Assembly (NCBI GenBank): GCA_016699715.1
Contig: CP065007.1
Coordinates: forward strand, 1,426,001-1,490,000
DNA length: 64,000 nt
Reading direction: 5' to 3'
DNA from: Candidatus Competibacteraceae bacterium
GTDB lineage: Bacteria > Pseudomonadota > Gammaproteobacteria > Competibacterales > Competibacteraceae
The translations under genes and the position numbers were made by a program. How positions within the stretch are numbered: the first letter of the stretch is position 1; the number at the start of each line of letters is the position of its first letter. Below the pieces are notes generated by a model. That model saw nothing but the letters and a program-made list of their open reading frames with translations. It did no database searches and was not told the origin of the DNA. Of the stretch, positions 35,342 to 43,148 are shown piece after piece.

Positions 35342-35520
35342 CCATAAAAATGATCAATAAAATTACCGCACTGATGACAACACGTTCCGCGCGCTGTGCT
35401 ATGGAGCGTGACCCGATAATTCCCGTCTCGATCAATTTCTATCTCATCGACTTCAACATTAGGAATATCCAAAAGCATATTAAAAGTGCTCTTCAACTCG
35501 TCTAATGATTTAGACGTCAT
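35342..35520 (-). pseudogene. ISL3-family transposase, N-terminal fragment
   Basis: An ATG at 35520 opens about 59 codons ending in CCHQCGNFIDHFYG, the first zinc-finger region of ISL3 transposases, before running into the hairpin insert. Upstream, GGCTCTCTGGTATTTCAAGG (minus strand, to about 35594) resembles the outer end of an ISL3 element, so the remnant spans roughly 34535-35594. Confidence 0.8.
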
Positions 35521-35706
35521 GGAATTCTCACTTGGTGTTAATAACTAATTGATAGTATTATACTTTAAGACCCCTTGAAATACCAGAGAGCCGAAAATTT
35601 ATCAGTGTTTAATAAAAAATATACTTATAAATTAGTTAGATGAGCAAAAGAGGCTGGGAATCGCTGATGTGGTCGCGACCCCACAGCGCGGAAGATGTTG
35701 ATTAGA

Positions 35707-35789
35707 TCAACCCTCACACAATACCCGCTTTTTAATAAATTGGGCTGGATTGCCGGCAACAACCGTCCATGATTCAACATCCTTAGTTA
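35707..35789 (-). pseudogene. WcaF-like acetyltransferase, 3' part (split by IS982)
   Basis: On the minus strand the sequence reads VVTKDVESWTVVAGNPAQFI and stops with TGA at 35707. This is the standard C-terminal end of hexapeptide acetyltransferases (VVAGNPA), continuing the fragment that starts at 37284. Confidence 0.9.
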
Positions 35790-36802
35790 ACGCGATGTTC
35801 GACTTTTTCGAGGAGAGATGAGGGCAGACCGATGCGGCATGACGGTGCGAGCTAAGCTGAGAGGAACCAACCACCTCAACCGCACGGAGAGACCGCCATG
35901 CCGCTTGAAGACTTTATCATCACGGTGTTTTGCTGGGTAGAAGAACACCTGGAAGCCCTGCTGGGGGATCATCGCTTGCGCCAGCGTGGTTTTGCCCCGA
36001 AGTTGGCGGACAGCGAAGTGATCACCATGGAGGTGGTGGGTGAGTTTCTGGGTTTGGATACCGATGTGGGCATCTGGAAGTATTTCCGTCGTCATTGGCC
36101 GTCGTGGTTTCCAAGACTCGGATCGCGAACCACGTTTGCCCAGCAAGCGGCCAATCTCTGGGTCGTCAAACAGCGGCTGCATCGGCATCTGCTGATCGAC
36201 TTGGGGGCGGTGACGGACCCTATTCACCTCGTCGATGGCTGCCCCATGCCGGTGTGTATGCTGACCCGTGCCCCGCAATGCCGATGTTTTCCCGAGGCGG
36301 CCGGCTTCGGCTATTGCGCGGCAAAAAAGCAGTATTATTATGGACTTCATGGTCACTTGATGATCACATTCGATGGCGTGATCACGGCGTGGACGGTGAC
36401 CCCCGCCGCCGGTGATGAACGCGAAGCGCTTTGGGATTTGACGGACGGCGTTCACGGCTTGGTCATTGGCGACAAGGGATACCTGAGCGCCTGTCTTCAG
36501 GCGGAACTGGCAACCACGGGGATCGATTTGCAAACCCCCTTGCGGGCGAACATGGCCGATTCCCGTGCGCCTTGGATCATCCAACAACTGACGAGAACCC
36601 GCCGCCTCGTGGAAACCGTCATCGGTCAACTGACCGAGCAGTTTCATTTTGAGAAAATCCGGGCGCGGGATGTTTGGCACTTGACGAGTCGGATCGCCCG
36701 AAAAATCTTGGCGCACACCTTGGGTATTTTCATGAACCGGCAAATCGGTCGGTCAGACCTGCAGTTTGAGAGCCTGATCGCCTGAAAAGTCGAACATCGC
36801 GT
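35790..36802 (+). mobile_element. IS982-family insertion sequence, copy 2
   Basis: This 1013-bp element has the same ends as copy 1 and is inserted in the opposite orientation. It is flanked by a perfect 7-bp direct repeat TTAGTTA (35783-35789 and 36803-36809). It splits a WcaF-like acetyltransferase gene. Confidence 0.96.
35898..36785 (+). CDS. IS982-family transposase (copy 2)
   Basis: This intact 295-residue DDE transposase has the same translation as copy 1 at 27576. The gene lies 108 bp from one element end and 17 bp from the other, exactly as in copy 1. Confidence 0.95.
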   Translation: MPLEDFIITVFCWVEEHLEALLGDHRLRQRGFAPKLADSEVITMEVVGEFLGLDTDVGIWKYFRRHWPSWFPRLGSRTTFAQQAANLWVVKQRLHRHLLIDLGAVTDPIHLVDGCPMPVCMLTRAPQCRCFPEAAGFGYCAAKKQYYYGLHGHLMITFDGVITAWTVTPAAGDEREALWDLTDGVHGLVIGDKGYLSACLQAELATTGIDLQTPLRANMADSRAPWIIQQLTRTRRLVETVIGQLTEQFHFEKIRARDVWHLTSRIARKILAHTLGIFMNRQIGRSDLQFESLIA

Positions 36803-37284
36803 TTAGTTACTACGGCGCGAACACCAACAACTGCACCTTCTCCAACTGTGACTCCCGGCCCGATAAAAGCTTCCGCACAAACCCAAGCATGATTACCAAT
36901 TGTGATTGGTAAATGAGTGAGAGGACGGATTAGTGAGGTAATATCATGAGATGCTGTACATAAAAATGTTCGTTGGCTTACAGTAACTTTACTACCTATT
37001 TCTATTTTTGAAACAGTATAGCAGTCTACATTTTCAGCCAAGCAAACATAATCACCTACAGCTAAATTCCAAGGCGCCCAAATTTTACAAGTTGATGCAA
37101 TACGAAACCCTTTTCCTATTTTTGCACCAAAACATATTAACAATAAACGACGCCATCCATGAAAACAACAGTCTGGTGTTGGCAGAAAAAAAATTACCCA
37201 AGAAAGACTCCAAAGCAATCGCCTGAATTTTGAGTAAAATGACAGATTATTCTGATATTTAAATTTTTCAAATCCCATTTTCAT
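36803..37284 (-). pseudogene. WcaF-like acetyltransferase, 5' part (split by IS982)
   Basis: These 160 codons encode an N-terminal helix region (LSWVIFFLPTPDCCFHGWRR), then left-handed beta-helix hexapeptide repeats, with the acetyl-acceptor region FLCTASHDITS typical of WcaF colanic-acid acetyltransferases. Joining to 35707-35789 after removing the IS and one TTAGTTA gives a 185-residue protein, the usual WcaF length. The gene is AT-rich compared with the flanks, suggesting transfer. It would O-acetylate a sugar of the EPS; the insertion should abolish this modification. Confidence 0.9.
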
Positions 37285-37298
37285 ATCAATTTTAAGAA

Positions 37299-38279
37299 CT
37301 AGTCAATCGAATGTTTTCGGAGAACCTGTTGCACAGATAAGCGCGGAGACATCGCTGCTTTTAACCTACCCTCGACAGGATAATAGCCGAAAGCTATCAT
37401 CATAATTAATCTCTCTCGAGGATGAATGTTTGCTATTTTCTTAATCTTATTTTCATGCGAATTGCCAACTGCGAGATTCAATGCACATGTTCCAATATTA
37501 TGCGCATGACAGGCCAATAAGAGACCCATTGAAAATAACCCCCCATCAACGTAACCCTGATTACGCTGTCCAAAGCCTCCCCACGCAGTAGCCTCAGATG
37601 TAACGATGAATAAATTATAAACTCCCTCATAAAAACCTGCCGCACCACCTTGAAGTAACAATAGTTCTTCAATTTTTGATTTTTCTTGAAAGCAGTGTAG
37701 GCGCACAGACTGGCGGTTACACTGCGAAGGGGTCTGCTGTGCAATGGTTACTACGTTATCTATGGTCTCTTCAGAAATAACTCCAGATTCATATACCCGA
37801 CAACTGAATCTAGATTCAAGAAATTGGAGGTTCATTTTATTACTAAATTTATTTTCTGGATCTGGATAAAAAGAAATTTTTTTAATCCCTCCCTTAGGTT
37901 CAATTTTATCAAAAATAATTTTATCTCTTGCAAATTTATCGACTGTTTCTAAAAACGGATCAATAACCCCCATTGCACGATGAACTTCAACATAGTTTTG
38001 TAGTGCTCCGCTGGACATCTCAAGAGGAAATAAAGAAAAACTTTTATTGAATTCTTGAATCATTCGCATTATCAATTCAATTTTTTCACGACCAAAAAGA
38101 GGACGTAAATTTGGAAATGAGAGACCTTTTTCAATAGCATGAGAAAGAATTATAATTTGATAAAATAATTTACGGTCTTTTTCCTCAAACGGTGAATATG
38201 TATTAAAGCGAATAGCCAAGAAAAAATCCCTGATATACTCTAAAAAAAATTGAAAAAGCTTTGTTATTTTGCCTATCAT
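37299..38279 (-). CDS. Nitroreductase-family flavoprotein in EPS locus
   Basis: This 326-residue protein has its nitroreductase FMN fold in the second half: RFSCRVYESGVISEETID, then AQQTPSQCNRQSVRLHCF, GQRNQGYVDGGLFSMGLLLA and a C-terminal IAFGYYPVEGRLK. The first 150 residues are extra relative to classic nitroreductases (about 200). Such longer nitroreductase-like proteins occur in EPS loci next to polysaccharide pyruvyl transferases, as here, but their role is not established. AT-rich codon use matches the neighbouring pyruvyl transferase and WcaF genes. Confidence 0.82.
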   Translation of the reverse strand: MIGKITKLFQFFLEYIRDFFLAIRFNTYSPFEEKDRKLFYQIIILSHAIEKGLSFPNLRPLFGREKIELIMRMIQEFNKSFSLFPLEMSSGALQNYVEVHRAMGVIDPFLETVDKFARDKIIFDKIEPKGGIKKISFYPDPENKFSNKMNLQFLESRFSCRVYESGVISEETIDNVVTIAQQTPSQCNRQSVRLHCFQEKSKIEELLLLQGGAAGFYEGVYNLFIVTSEATAWGGFGQRNQGYVDGGLFSMGLLLACHAHNIGTCALNLAVGNSHENKIKKIANIHPRERLIMMIAFGYYPVEGRLKAAMSPRLSVQQVLRKHSID

Positions 38280-38505
38280 ATCAGCAGCTTCAACTCATAT
38301 TTAAGAAAATTTATGGATTCTTCGATGGTTTCTGTGAGGCTGGTGTTCAAAAACAGATTTTGGCCCATTGTGCCAGCTTGCGGTGAAGTAGATACTATTG
38401 CAGATCAATGGACTATTAATGAGCCCATCATGGTGAGCAGCATTGATGCGATATCAATACCCAGATTTCCACAAGAACCCTCGAAGAACCAAATTTATTT
38501 TGCAC
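38280..38505. other. Intergenic gap between nitroreductase and pyruvyl transferase genes
   Basis: Nothing recognisable was found in 226 bp. Frames on both strands are broken or match no family. It may hold degraded gene sequence or a promoter for the nitroreductase gene. Confidence 0.3.
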
Positions 38506-39621
38506 TTAATTAACCTCTAACTCAAGAAAAGATCGTGCTATTTTCCGCCAAGTTGCGACTTCACTATATATATAATCCCAATCTGGTATAACCTTAGAAA
38601 TTGCATCTATCTTTTCCTCGTTAAAATCAGAGATTACATGCGCTGATAACTTTAGCCTGTCAAGCAATGATAAAGCTCGCTCATTAAAATCTGCTTTATG
38701 TCCGCTGAGACCCACAAAAATAAAAGGTTTTCGGAAAATAATACTAAAAATAGTCCCATGGTAACTATTAGTTACGACAAATTTTGCAGCTTTAATATAT
38801 CCTAACCACTCAAGCGGCCCTGGGGCTCCTATCTTAGTTAACTTCAATATTTCAGGGGAAACAATTTTTAATTTCTGACTCTGCCCAACTCGTTTTTCAA
38901 CCTTTGCAACTAATTCTCGACTACGCAGAGTATATGAAAATAAATAATCAGATGGTACTGCGAGAGGTCGCTCAACCTCTGGATATCCATCCTCAACCAG
39001 TAGAGTAGGATCAGGCACCCATATTGCCTTTTTACCTGTAAGGTTTTTCACAATCTCCACACCACTTTGCTCACGTATAGCAATTGCATCCAACCGGGCA
39101 ATCAATCTAGCAGTCTCTTGCTTAAATCGTTCCTCAATAAATGATCTACCGAAACTAGTCGCATAAGATATTTTCTTTATACCAGACGGTACAAAGTCGA
39201 GGAAATAAGCGGGGTCAATACCAAACTGTACTGAAGCATTCCAGATCTGATCGCTTCCGCAAATAAATATATCGGCCTCAGGTGGTTTTCTTTTTAGTTC
39301 ATTAAGTGAATGATAAATAGGTTTTTTAGTTTTGAGAAAGCGTTCATGAAAAATTGCAAAATTCGTAGTTTTACCCCCATCTCCTAGAAGAGCCTGCCGA
39401 AGCGTCATTAATTTGAGGTAAGCAATAACAAGATTTGCATGGCAATGCCAGGCATCCACCGGCCACCAAAAATATCCACCCGATGTTAGATAACTAGGAC
39501 GATAATCAATAATAAATACTTCATGGCCTAATGATTGTAAAAATTTCTGCAGAGCCCAAGCCTGCAGTGCAGCACCATAATTTGTGACAAAGTGGTAAGT
39601 AATAATTCCAATTTTTTTCAT
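38506..39621 (-). CDS. Polysaccharide pyruvyl transferase family protein
   Basis: This 371-residue protein has IGIITYHFVTNYGAALQAWA at the N-terminus, FICGSDQIWNASVQFGIDP, SYATSFGRS and VVTNSYHGTIFSIIFRKPF, the family signatures of CsaB/WcaK-like enzymes. These add ketal-linked pyruvate from phosphoenolpyruvate to a sugar, giving the glycan negative charge. The gene is AT-rich. It directly precedes the nitroreductase-like gene in transcription. Confidence 0.9.
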   Translation of the reverse strand: MKKIGIITYHFVTNYGAALQAWALQKFLQSLGHEVFIIDYRPSYLTSGGYFWWPVDAWHCHANLVIAYLKLMTLRQALLGDGGKTTNFAIFHERFLKTKKPIYHSLNELKRKPPEADIFICGSDQIWNASVQFGIDPAYFLDFVPSGIKKISYATSFGRSFIEERFKQETARLIARLDAIAIREQSGVEIVKNLTGKKAIWVPDPTLLVEDGYPEVERPLAVPSDYLFSYTLRSRELVAKVEKRVGQSQKLKIVSPEILKLTKIGAPGPLEWLGYIKAAKFVVTNSYHGTIFSIIFRKPFIFVGLSGHKADFNERALSLLDRLKLSAHVISDFNEEKIDAISKVIPDWDYIYSEVATWRKIARSFLELEVN

Positions 39622-39767
39622 AGTTTTTAGGCTCTATGAGATCTCCCGTGGAGACCACAAGATGTAGTGGTGGGGGGGTCATGCCCAAAGTCGTGGACCG
39701 TAAATGCTCATTAACTGCAGGTAACGCTATAAAACGGTTGCGCCATAGGCTACCCGGTAGTGCCCCT

Positions 39768-39904
39768 TAACTTCCGTGATGAATCTCGGGCCAACTGGGG
39801 AACAACTTTTCCAGGAGGGGTTGTTCTTGCCAGTAAAGAGGCGATACCCGGTACGACAAGAGTTCACGGACCGTCCACAGGTGATCGGTGATGCCGGCCG
39901 CCAT
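39768..39904 (-). pseudogene. Possible transposase C-terminal remnant
   Basis: An open stretch reads AAGITDHLWTVRELLSYRV and ends at a stop at 39768. The pattern resembles the extreme C-termini of some transposases (AAGLTDH..WT..ELL), but the rest is missing. The call is tentative. It abuts and appears to truncate the end of the DUF29 gene. Confidence 0.35.
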
Positions 39905-40325
39905 CGCCGGTGATCTGTTCGACCGTGAACGGGCATAACTCCGGGAAGGTTGCCAATGGCAATCCGGTTTCCAGAGCAGCGTTTTCTCGTGCTTGAGCGT
40001 ATTCCTTAGCCATCAAATCAGGGATTTTCCTCTGCAAGCTCGGACTATCCTCCACCAGAATGTCAACTTGGTGGCGTCCATTCTTAATAGACAGCCGCCA
40101 AGTGATTCCACGTCGCTCAGGTTGATACCGCCATTTGAGAAGATGTATCAGAATGTTGTGTAAATAGCTCCTGAGAGCGTGACGATCACGGCGTCCCATG
40201 CTCTCAATTTCCTCTGCGATGTTCTCAATATCTAAATCGACACGGTTAAATTCACCCTGACGCATGAGCGCCGCCTGCTGTTGTGTCCACTGGTAAAAGT
40301 CAATTTCATAAGCAGTTATGGTCAT
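39864..40325 (-). CDS. DUF29 family protein, altered C-terminus
   Basis: This protein has about 153 residues, starting at the ATG at 40325 with GGGAG eight nt upstream; an ATG at 40340 is in frame but lacks a site. YEIDFYQWTQQQAALMRQGE, DIENIAEEIESMGRRDRHAL and LRSYLHNILIHLLKWRYQPE are DUF29 signatures. The last residues after FTVEQITGDG run into foreign sequence, so the natural end has been replaced. DUF29 proteins are small helical proteins of unknown function, frequent in mobile and toxin-antitoxin-rich regions. Confidence 0.8.
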   Translation of the reverse strand: MTITAYEIDFYQWTQQQAALMRQGEFNRVDLDIENIAEEIESMGRRDRHALRSYLHNILIHLLKWRYQPERRGITWRLSIKNGRHQVDILVEDSPSLQRKIPDLMAKEYAQARENAALETGLPLATFPELCPFTVEQITGDGGRHHRSPVDGP

Positions 40326-40392
40326 TCGCTTGGCTCCCATGCTTTAGCCCCTGAAAGATCAATATACAGAACTGCGTTTGGCGCGTTCTATC

Positions 40393-40473
40393 TTATTGAT
40401 GATGGAGGTCAAGCGGGTGGTGAGCCTTGGCAGCCGCAAGTACATCTTCGTCAATATCTAATCCAGTTCTCAT
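40393..40473 (-). pseudogene. VapB-type antitoxin remnant
   Basis: A 26-codon frame begins MRTGLDIDEDVLAAAKAH, matching the N-terminal ribbon of VapB antitoxins (MRT.LDIDDDLL..AK), then stops. The rest of the antitoxin and any VapC partner are missing. Confidence 0.6.
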
Positions 40474-40522
40474 GTCGGAACCCCTTCGTGATTAATGACT
40501 TGCGGAGCTTGGCAGGCATAGT

Positions 40523-41491
40523 TTAGTACCCGGCTTCTCCAGCCGCCGCTTGCAGCCGCGCCAGCCAGGCGTTTTCATCCGGGCAGTCGAGCAGGTTCTC
40601 GAACAGATCCTCAAGAATGGCTGGTTGCTCGATTCGCTCCAGCATCAGGGTGCTTTGATCAGCGGTGTTTTCACCGAAGCGACGGCGGATCAGTCGCAAC
40701 AAGGCCCGTCGTTCCGAATTCAAACCTTCCTGCCGACCTTCCTGCCGACCTTCCTGCCGACCTTCCTGCCGACCTTCCTGCCGACCTTCCTGCCGGGAGT
40801 AGTGCAACATGCCCATGAGAGTTTCCTTCTGGGTACTGCGCGAGAGGTAGTCACGCTGGTAAACATGCCATTCATCTTCGCTGAGTTGGGCGTAAGCATC
40901 GATGAAGTCGACGTATTTGAGCCGTCGCTCTGGATCCGGTTCCAGTCCGGCCAGGCCATCCTGAGCGCTGGCGTAGACCGCCAGCCGTTGCTCGGGAGGA
41001 TAGGCCATGGTGGGCAAAGTGAGCCGAGCAACGATGTTGGTGCTGTCCTGGTAGCGGGCGGCGGATAGGCGGGGCAGCGCACAGGCGATGAAGTGGAAGT
41101 TCAAGTAGGTGGTGTGGTCGCTGCCCATCCGCAAGGTGGCGGGATAGGCGCCGGGGTGGAGGAAGATGACCACGGGGATCACTTGGCAGGTGTCAAGCAG
41201 TTCGGCGAGGTCGAGGCAATAATGCGCCAGTCGATGGATAGAGAAGCGCTGAGGTTCGGTTTGTTCTTCGATGACGAACAGCAGGGCGGCACGTCGGCCA
41301 TCGGGCCATTCCACCAGTAGAGGAACATCGAGCTCGCGAAAACGGTCGCCGAGCCGTTCCTTCAGTTGTTCCTGGCGGACTGGCAGAATCCGGGCGGTGC
41401 TGAGGTCCACGGCTTCGGTGGTAGCGAAGAATTCCAAGGCTGGGCGTGGGTAGTCCAGAATCAGGTTTTTGAAGTTCTGGTCATGGGTCAT
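40523..41491 (-). CDS. Rpn-family PD-(D/E)XK nuclease-like protein with QEGR repeats
   Basis: This 322-residue protein belongs to the Rpn/transposase_31-like (DUF4351) group. The N-terminus (THDQNFKNLILDYPRPALEF) leads to a nuclease-like core with LLFVIEEQTEPQRFSIHRLA. A linker of six RQEG units, coded by a 12-bp tandem repeat, joins it to a C-terminal helical tail (RRALLRLIRRRFGE). The tail is nearly identical to that of the adjacent paralogue, while the N-terminal parts differ strongly. Rpn proteins are DNA endonucleases linked to recombination and phage defence in other bacteria; activity here is inferred. Confidence 0.8.
   Translation of the reverse strand: MTHDQNFKNLILDYPRPALEFFATTEAVDLSTARILPVRQEQLKERLGDRFRELDVPLLVEWPDGRRAALLFVIEEQTEPQRFSIHRLAHYCLDLAELLDTCQVIPVVIFLHPGAYPATLRMGSDHTTYLNFHFIACALPRLSAARYQDSTNIVARLTLPTMAYPPEQRLAVYASAQDGLAGLEPDPERRLKYVDFIDAYAQLSEDEWHVYQRDYLSRSTQKETLMGMLHYSRQEGRQEGRQEGRQEGRQEGRQEGLNSERRALLRLIRRRFGENTADQSTLMLERIEQPAILEDLFENLLDCPDENAWLARLQAAAGEAGY
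40725..40796 (-). repeat. 12-bp minisatellite, six units, in Rpn-like gene
   Basis: Six head-to-tail CCTTCCTGCCGA units (plus-strand sense; the last ends GG) encode RQEG repeats. Unit number can change in frame. Confidence 0.95.
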
Positions 41492-41521
41492 GGACCGATC
41501 CGGTTTCTCGAATTCGATACT

Positions 41522-42595
41522 TCAGTGTGTTTCGCCTTCTTCGACCTTCGCCTGCAATCGCGCCAGCCAAGCGCTTTCATCCGGGCAGTCGAGCAGCTTC
41601 TCGAACAGATCCTCAAGAATGGCTGGTTGCTCGATTCGCTCCAGCATCAGGGTGCTTTGATCGGTGGTGGCTTCACCGAAGCGCCGGCGGATCAGTCGCA
41701 ACAAGGCCCGCCGTTCTGAGTGCAGGCCTTGTTGCAGGCCTTGTTGCAGGCCTTGTTGCAGGCCTTGTTGCAGGCCTTGTTGCAGGCCTTGTTGCAGCCC
41801 CTCTTGCAGACCCTGTTGTTTCCATTGTTCGGTCCAGTCGAGTACACGATCAGCGAGCATAATGCGCACCTCTTCCAGGTCGTTGAGTTCGGGGAATGAT
41901 ACCTGTGGCAGCCGCGTTTGTAGAAACCCTTCACGCAACCAGAGCAGCAGGGAGCGGCGCAGTTCCCTCTGTTCCGGGGCACTGAGCCATTGGATCAGGG
42001 CGGCTAGCACTTCGCGCACGGTCTCGGGGTCGCGGCTGTTTTCCAGGCGGAACAGGGCGGCGGCCAGGTTGCGCATCGTCGCCAACTCGGCATCAGCGTA
42101 GGCGCTTTCGTCAATGAGCAGGTAGCGCAGCCGGGGTCGGTAGGCGTCCAGACCAGTCGGGCCGGGTTCGATCAGCTCGGCCAGGTCGGTGGGGGCGGTC
42201 CAACGCCGGCGACCATTGTAGAGAACGATCGGGAGGACGAGCGGCAGGCGGCGCGGTTGTCCCGGTTGCCGTCGTTCGAGTTGCCGACCCCGGATCAGAT
42301 CCTGGTAGAGCAGGTCGAGGTAGGTGGATAGCCGAGCGGCCATGAAGGGATGCACGCCGGACTGGAATTCGAGCAGGACGTAGAGGTAGAGCCAGTCCGG
42401 CCCGCGGCGCAGCCGCCAGATGATGTCATTGCGGCGTTGCTGGAGCCGGTCGTCGATGAATTCGCCGGGGTATTTTTCCAGGGTAGCGAAGTCAAGGTCG
42501 GCGATCCAGGGTTCGCGGACGAAGCCCAACAGCAAATCCCGGATCATTTCCGGGTGGGAAAACAGCCGCTTGTAGCCGTGATCGTGGTCGGTCAT
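41522..42595 (-). CDS. Rpn-family nuclease with QQGL repeats
   Basis: This protein has about 357 residues from the ATG at 42595. It starts MTDHDHGYKRLFSHPEMIRD, a hallmark of the Rpn family, with a PD-(D/E)XK-type core (YLYVLLEFQSGVHPFMAARL containing Glu and Gln of the motif, and LPIVLYNG). A QQGL linker from a 12-bp repeat connects it to the same tail as its neighbour (LMLERIEQPAILEDLFEKLL). An upstream ATG at 42658 would overlap the DUF2283 stop but adds no conserved sequence. The enzyme may nick or cut DNA and promote recombination. Confidence 0.85.
   Translation of the reverse strand: MTDHDHGYKRLFSHPEMIRDLLLGFVREPWIADLDFATLEKYPGEFIDDRLQQRRNDIIWRLRRGPDWLYLYVLLEFQSGVHPFMAARLSTYLDLLYQDLIRGRQLERRQPGQPRRLPLVLPIVLYNGRRRWTAPTDLAELIEPGPTGLDAYRPRLRYLLIDESAYADAELATMRNLAAALFRLENSRDPETVREVLAALIQWLSAPEQRELRRSLLLWLREGFLQTRLPQVSFPELNDLEEVRIMLADRVLDWTEQWKQQGLQEGLQQGLQQGLQQGLQQGLQQGLQQGLHSERRALLRLIRRRFGEATTDQSTLMLERIEQPAILEDLFEKLLDCPDESAWLARLQAKVEEGETH
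41723..41818 (-). repeat. 12-bp minisatellite in second Rpn-like gene
   Basis: Six perfect CAGGCCTTGTTG units (41723-41794, plus-strand sense) and two degenerate ones (to 41818) encode QQGL repeats. It is at the same protein position as the unrelated 12-bp repeat of the neighbouring gene. Confidence 0.95.
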
Positions 42596-42654
42596 CGGGA
42601 GGTCTTCACCTTGCGCCTTGCGCCTTTGACCTTTCGAGGCGCTTTTTGCAAAGG

Positions 42655-42819
42655 TCATTGGTTTCGCTGGCGGGCGTGAAGCACCTCAATTCCTACAACA
42701 CGCCCTTCAAGGTCATAGTCAAGAATGATGCCCGGTTGCACTTCTTTCGATGCTTCGATTTCGGCATCGATCAATTCCAGGTAAACCGCATCAGCTTCCG
42801 GGTCAAATTCGAGCTTCAT
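42655..42819 (-). CDS. DUF2283 family small protein
   Basis: This 54-residue protein reads MKLEFDPEADAVYLELIDAE and continues with PGIILDYDLEGRVVGIEVL, the full DUF2283 consensus. These small proteins often accompany DUF4258 or other toxin-like genes and are suspected antitoxins. No DUF4258 gene is next to it here; the following gene is an Rpn-like nuclease 59 bp downstream. Confidence 0.85.
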   Translation of the reverse strand: MKLEFDPEADAVYLELIDAEIEASKEVQPGIILDYDLEGRVVGIEVLHARQRNQ

Positions 42820-42901
42820 CAGTCGTTCATCTTGTGATTAAAGTAAGCGGGGTAAGCATTCACTCCCCGCGCCTGCGCGCCGGAGGCGGCGTAGTAAAGC
42901 T

Positions 42902-42941
42902 CCCCTCGCCCGCGTGCGGGAGAGGGGTTGGGGGAGAGGGG
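42902..42941. repeat. REP-like palindromic repeat
   Basis: CCCCTCGCCCGC and GCGGGAGAGGGG form an imperfect hairpin, followed by TTGGGGGAGAGGGG. This type of GC-rich intergenic repeat is common across proteobacteria. It lies between two small toxin-antitoxin-like genes. Confidence 0.65.
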
Positions 42942-42953
42942 ACTGTTCGCCCA

Positions 42954-43148
42954 TTACGCTTCGTGGGTGGCCGGTCTTTTTTCCTCTTGGCGGGTCGCGG
43001 TCAACCCCTTCTGTTGCCATTGATGCCGAATTTTTTCCGCCGATTCTCTAGCCATACGGGTGAGTTCTTCGACACGATATCCGGCTTCTGCATTGATTTG
43101 GCGCTTGACTTCCCAAAGTTCGGCCAAGATGGGGTCGGGGTGGGTCAT
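42954..43148 (-). CDS. Small protein linked to PIN-domain toxins
   Basis: This 64-residue protein starts MTHPDPILAELWEVKRQINA and has EAGYRVEELTRMARE. Small proteins with the pattern DPI..E(I/L)WE.K..IN.EAGYD often follow PIN-domain genes and may be antitoxins. Its start codon overlaps the stop of the frameshifted PIN gene (ATGA). It remains intact although the PIN gene is broken. Confidence 0.65.
   Translation of the reverse strand: MTHPDPILAELWEVKRQINAEAGYRVEELTRMARESAEKIRHQWQQKGLTATRQEEKRPATHEA

Noticed and set aside
22679..35665. Shared word AAGAGGC.G.GAATCGCTGA near 22682 and 35648
   Set aside because: About 20 bp of near identity occurs downstream of two leftward EPS genes; too short to call a repeat family from two copies.
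38250..38513. 87-codon plus-strand frame between the nitroreductase and pyruvyl transferase genes
   Set aside because: It starts inside the nitroreductase gene on the other strand and matches no family; possibly degraded sequence.
40725..41818. Tandem 12-bp repeats considered as CRISPR
   Set aside because: Units are head to tail without spacers and are translated in frame within Rpn-like genes.
42596..42658. N-terminal extension of the second Rpn-like protein from an ATG overlapping the DUF2283 stop
   Set aside because: The 21 extra residues are low-complexity and unconserved, while MTDHDHGYK matches the normal family start.
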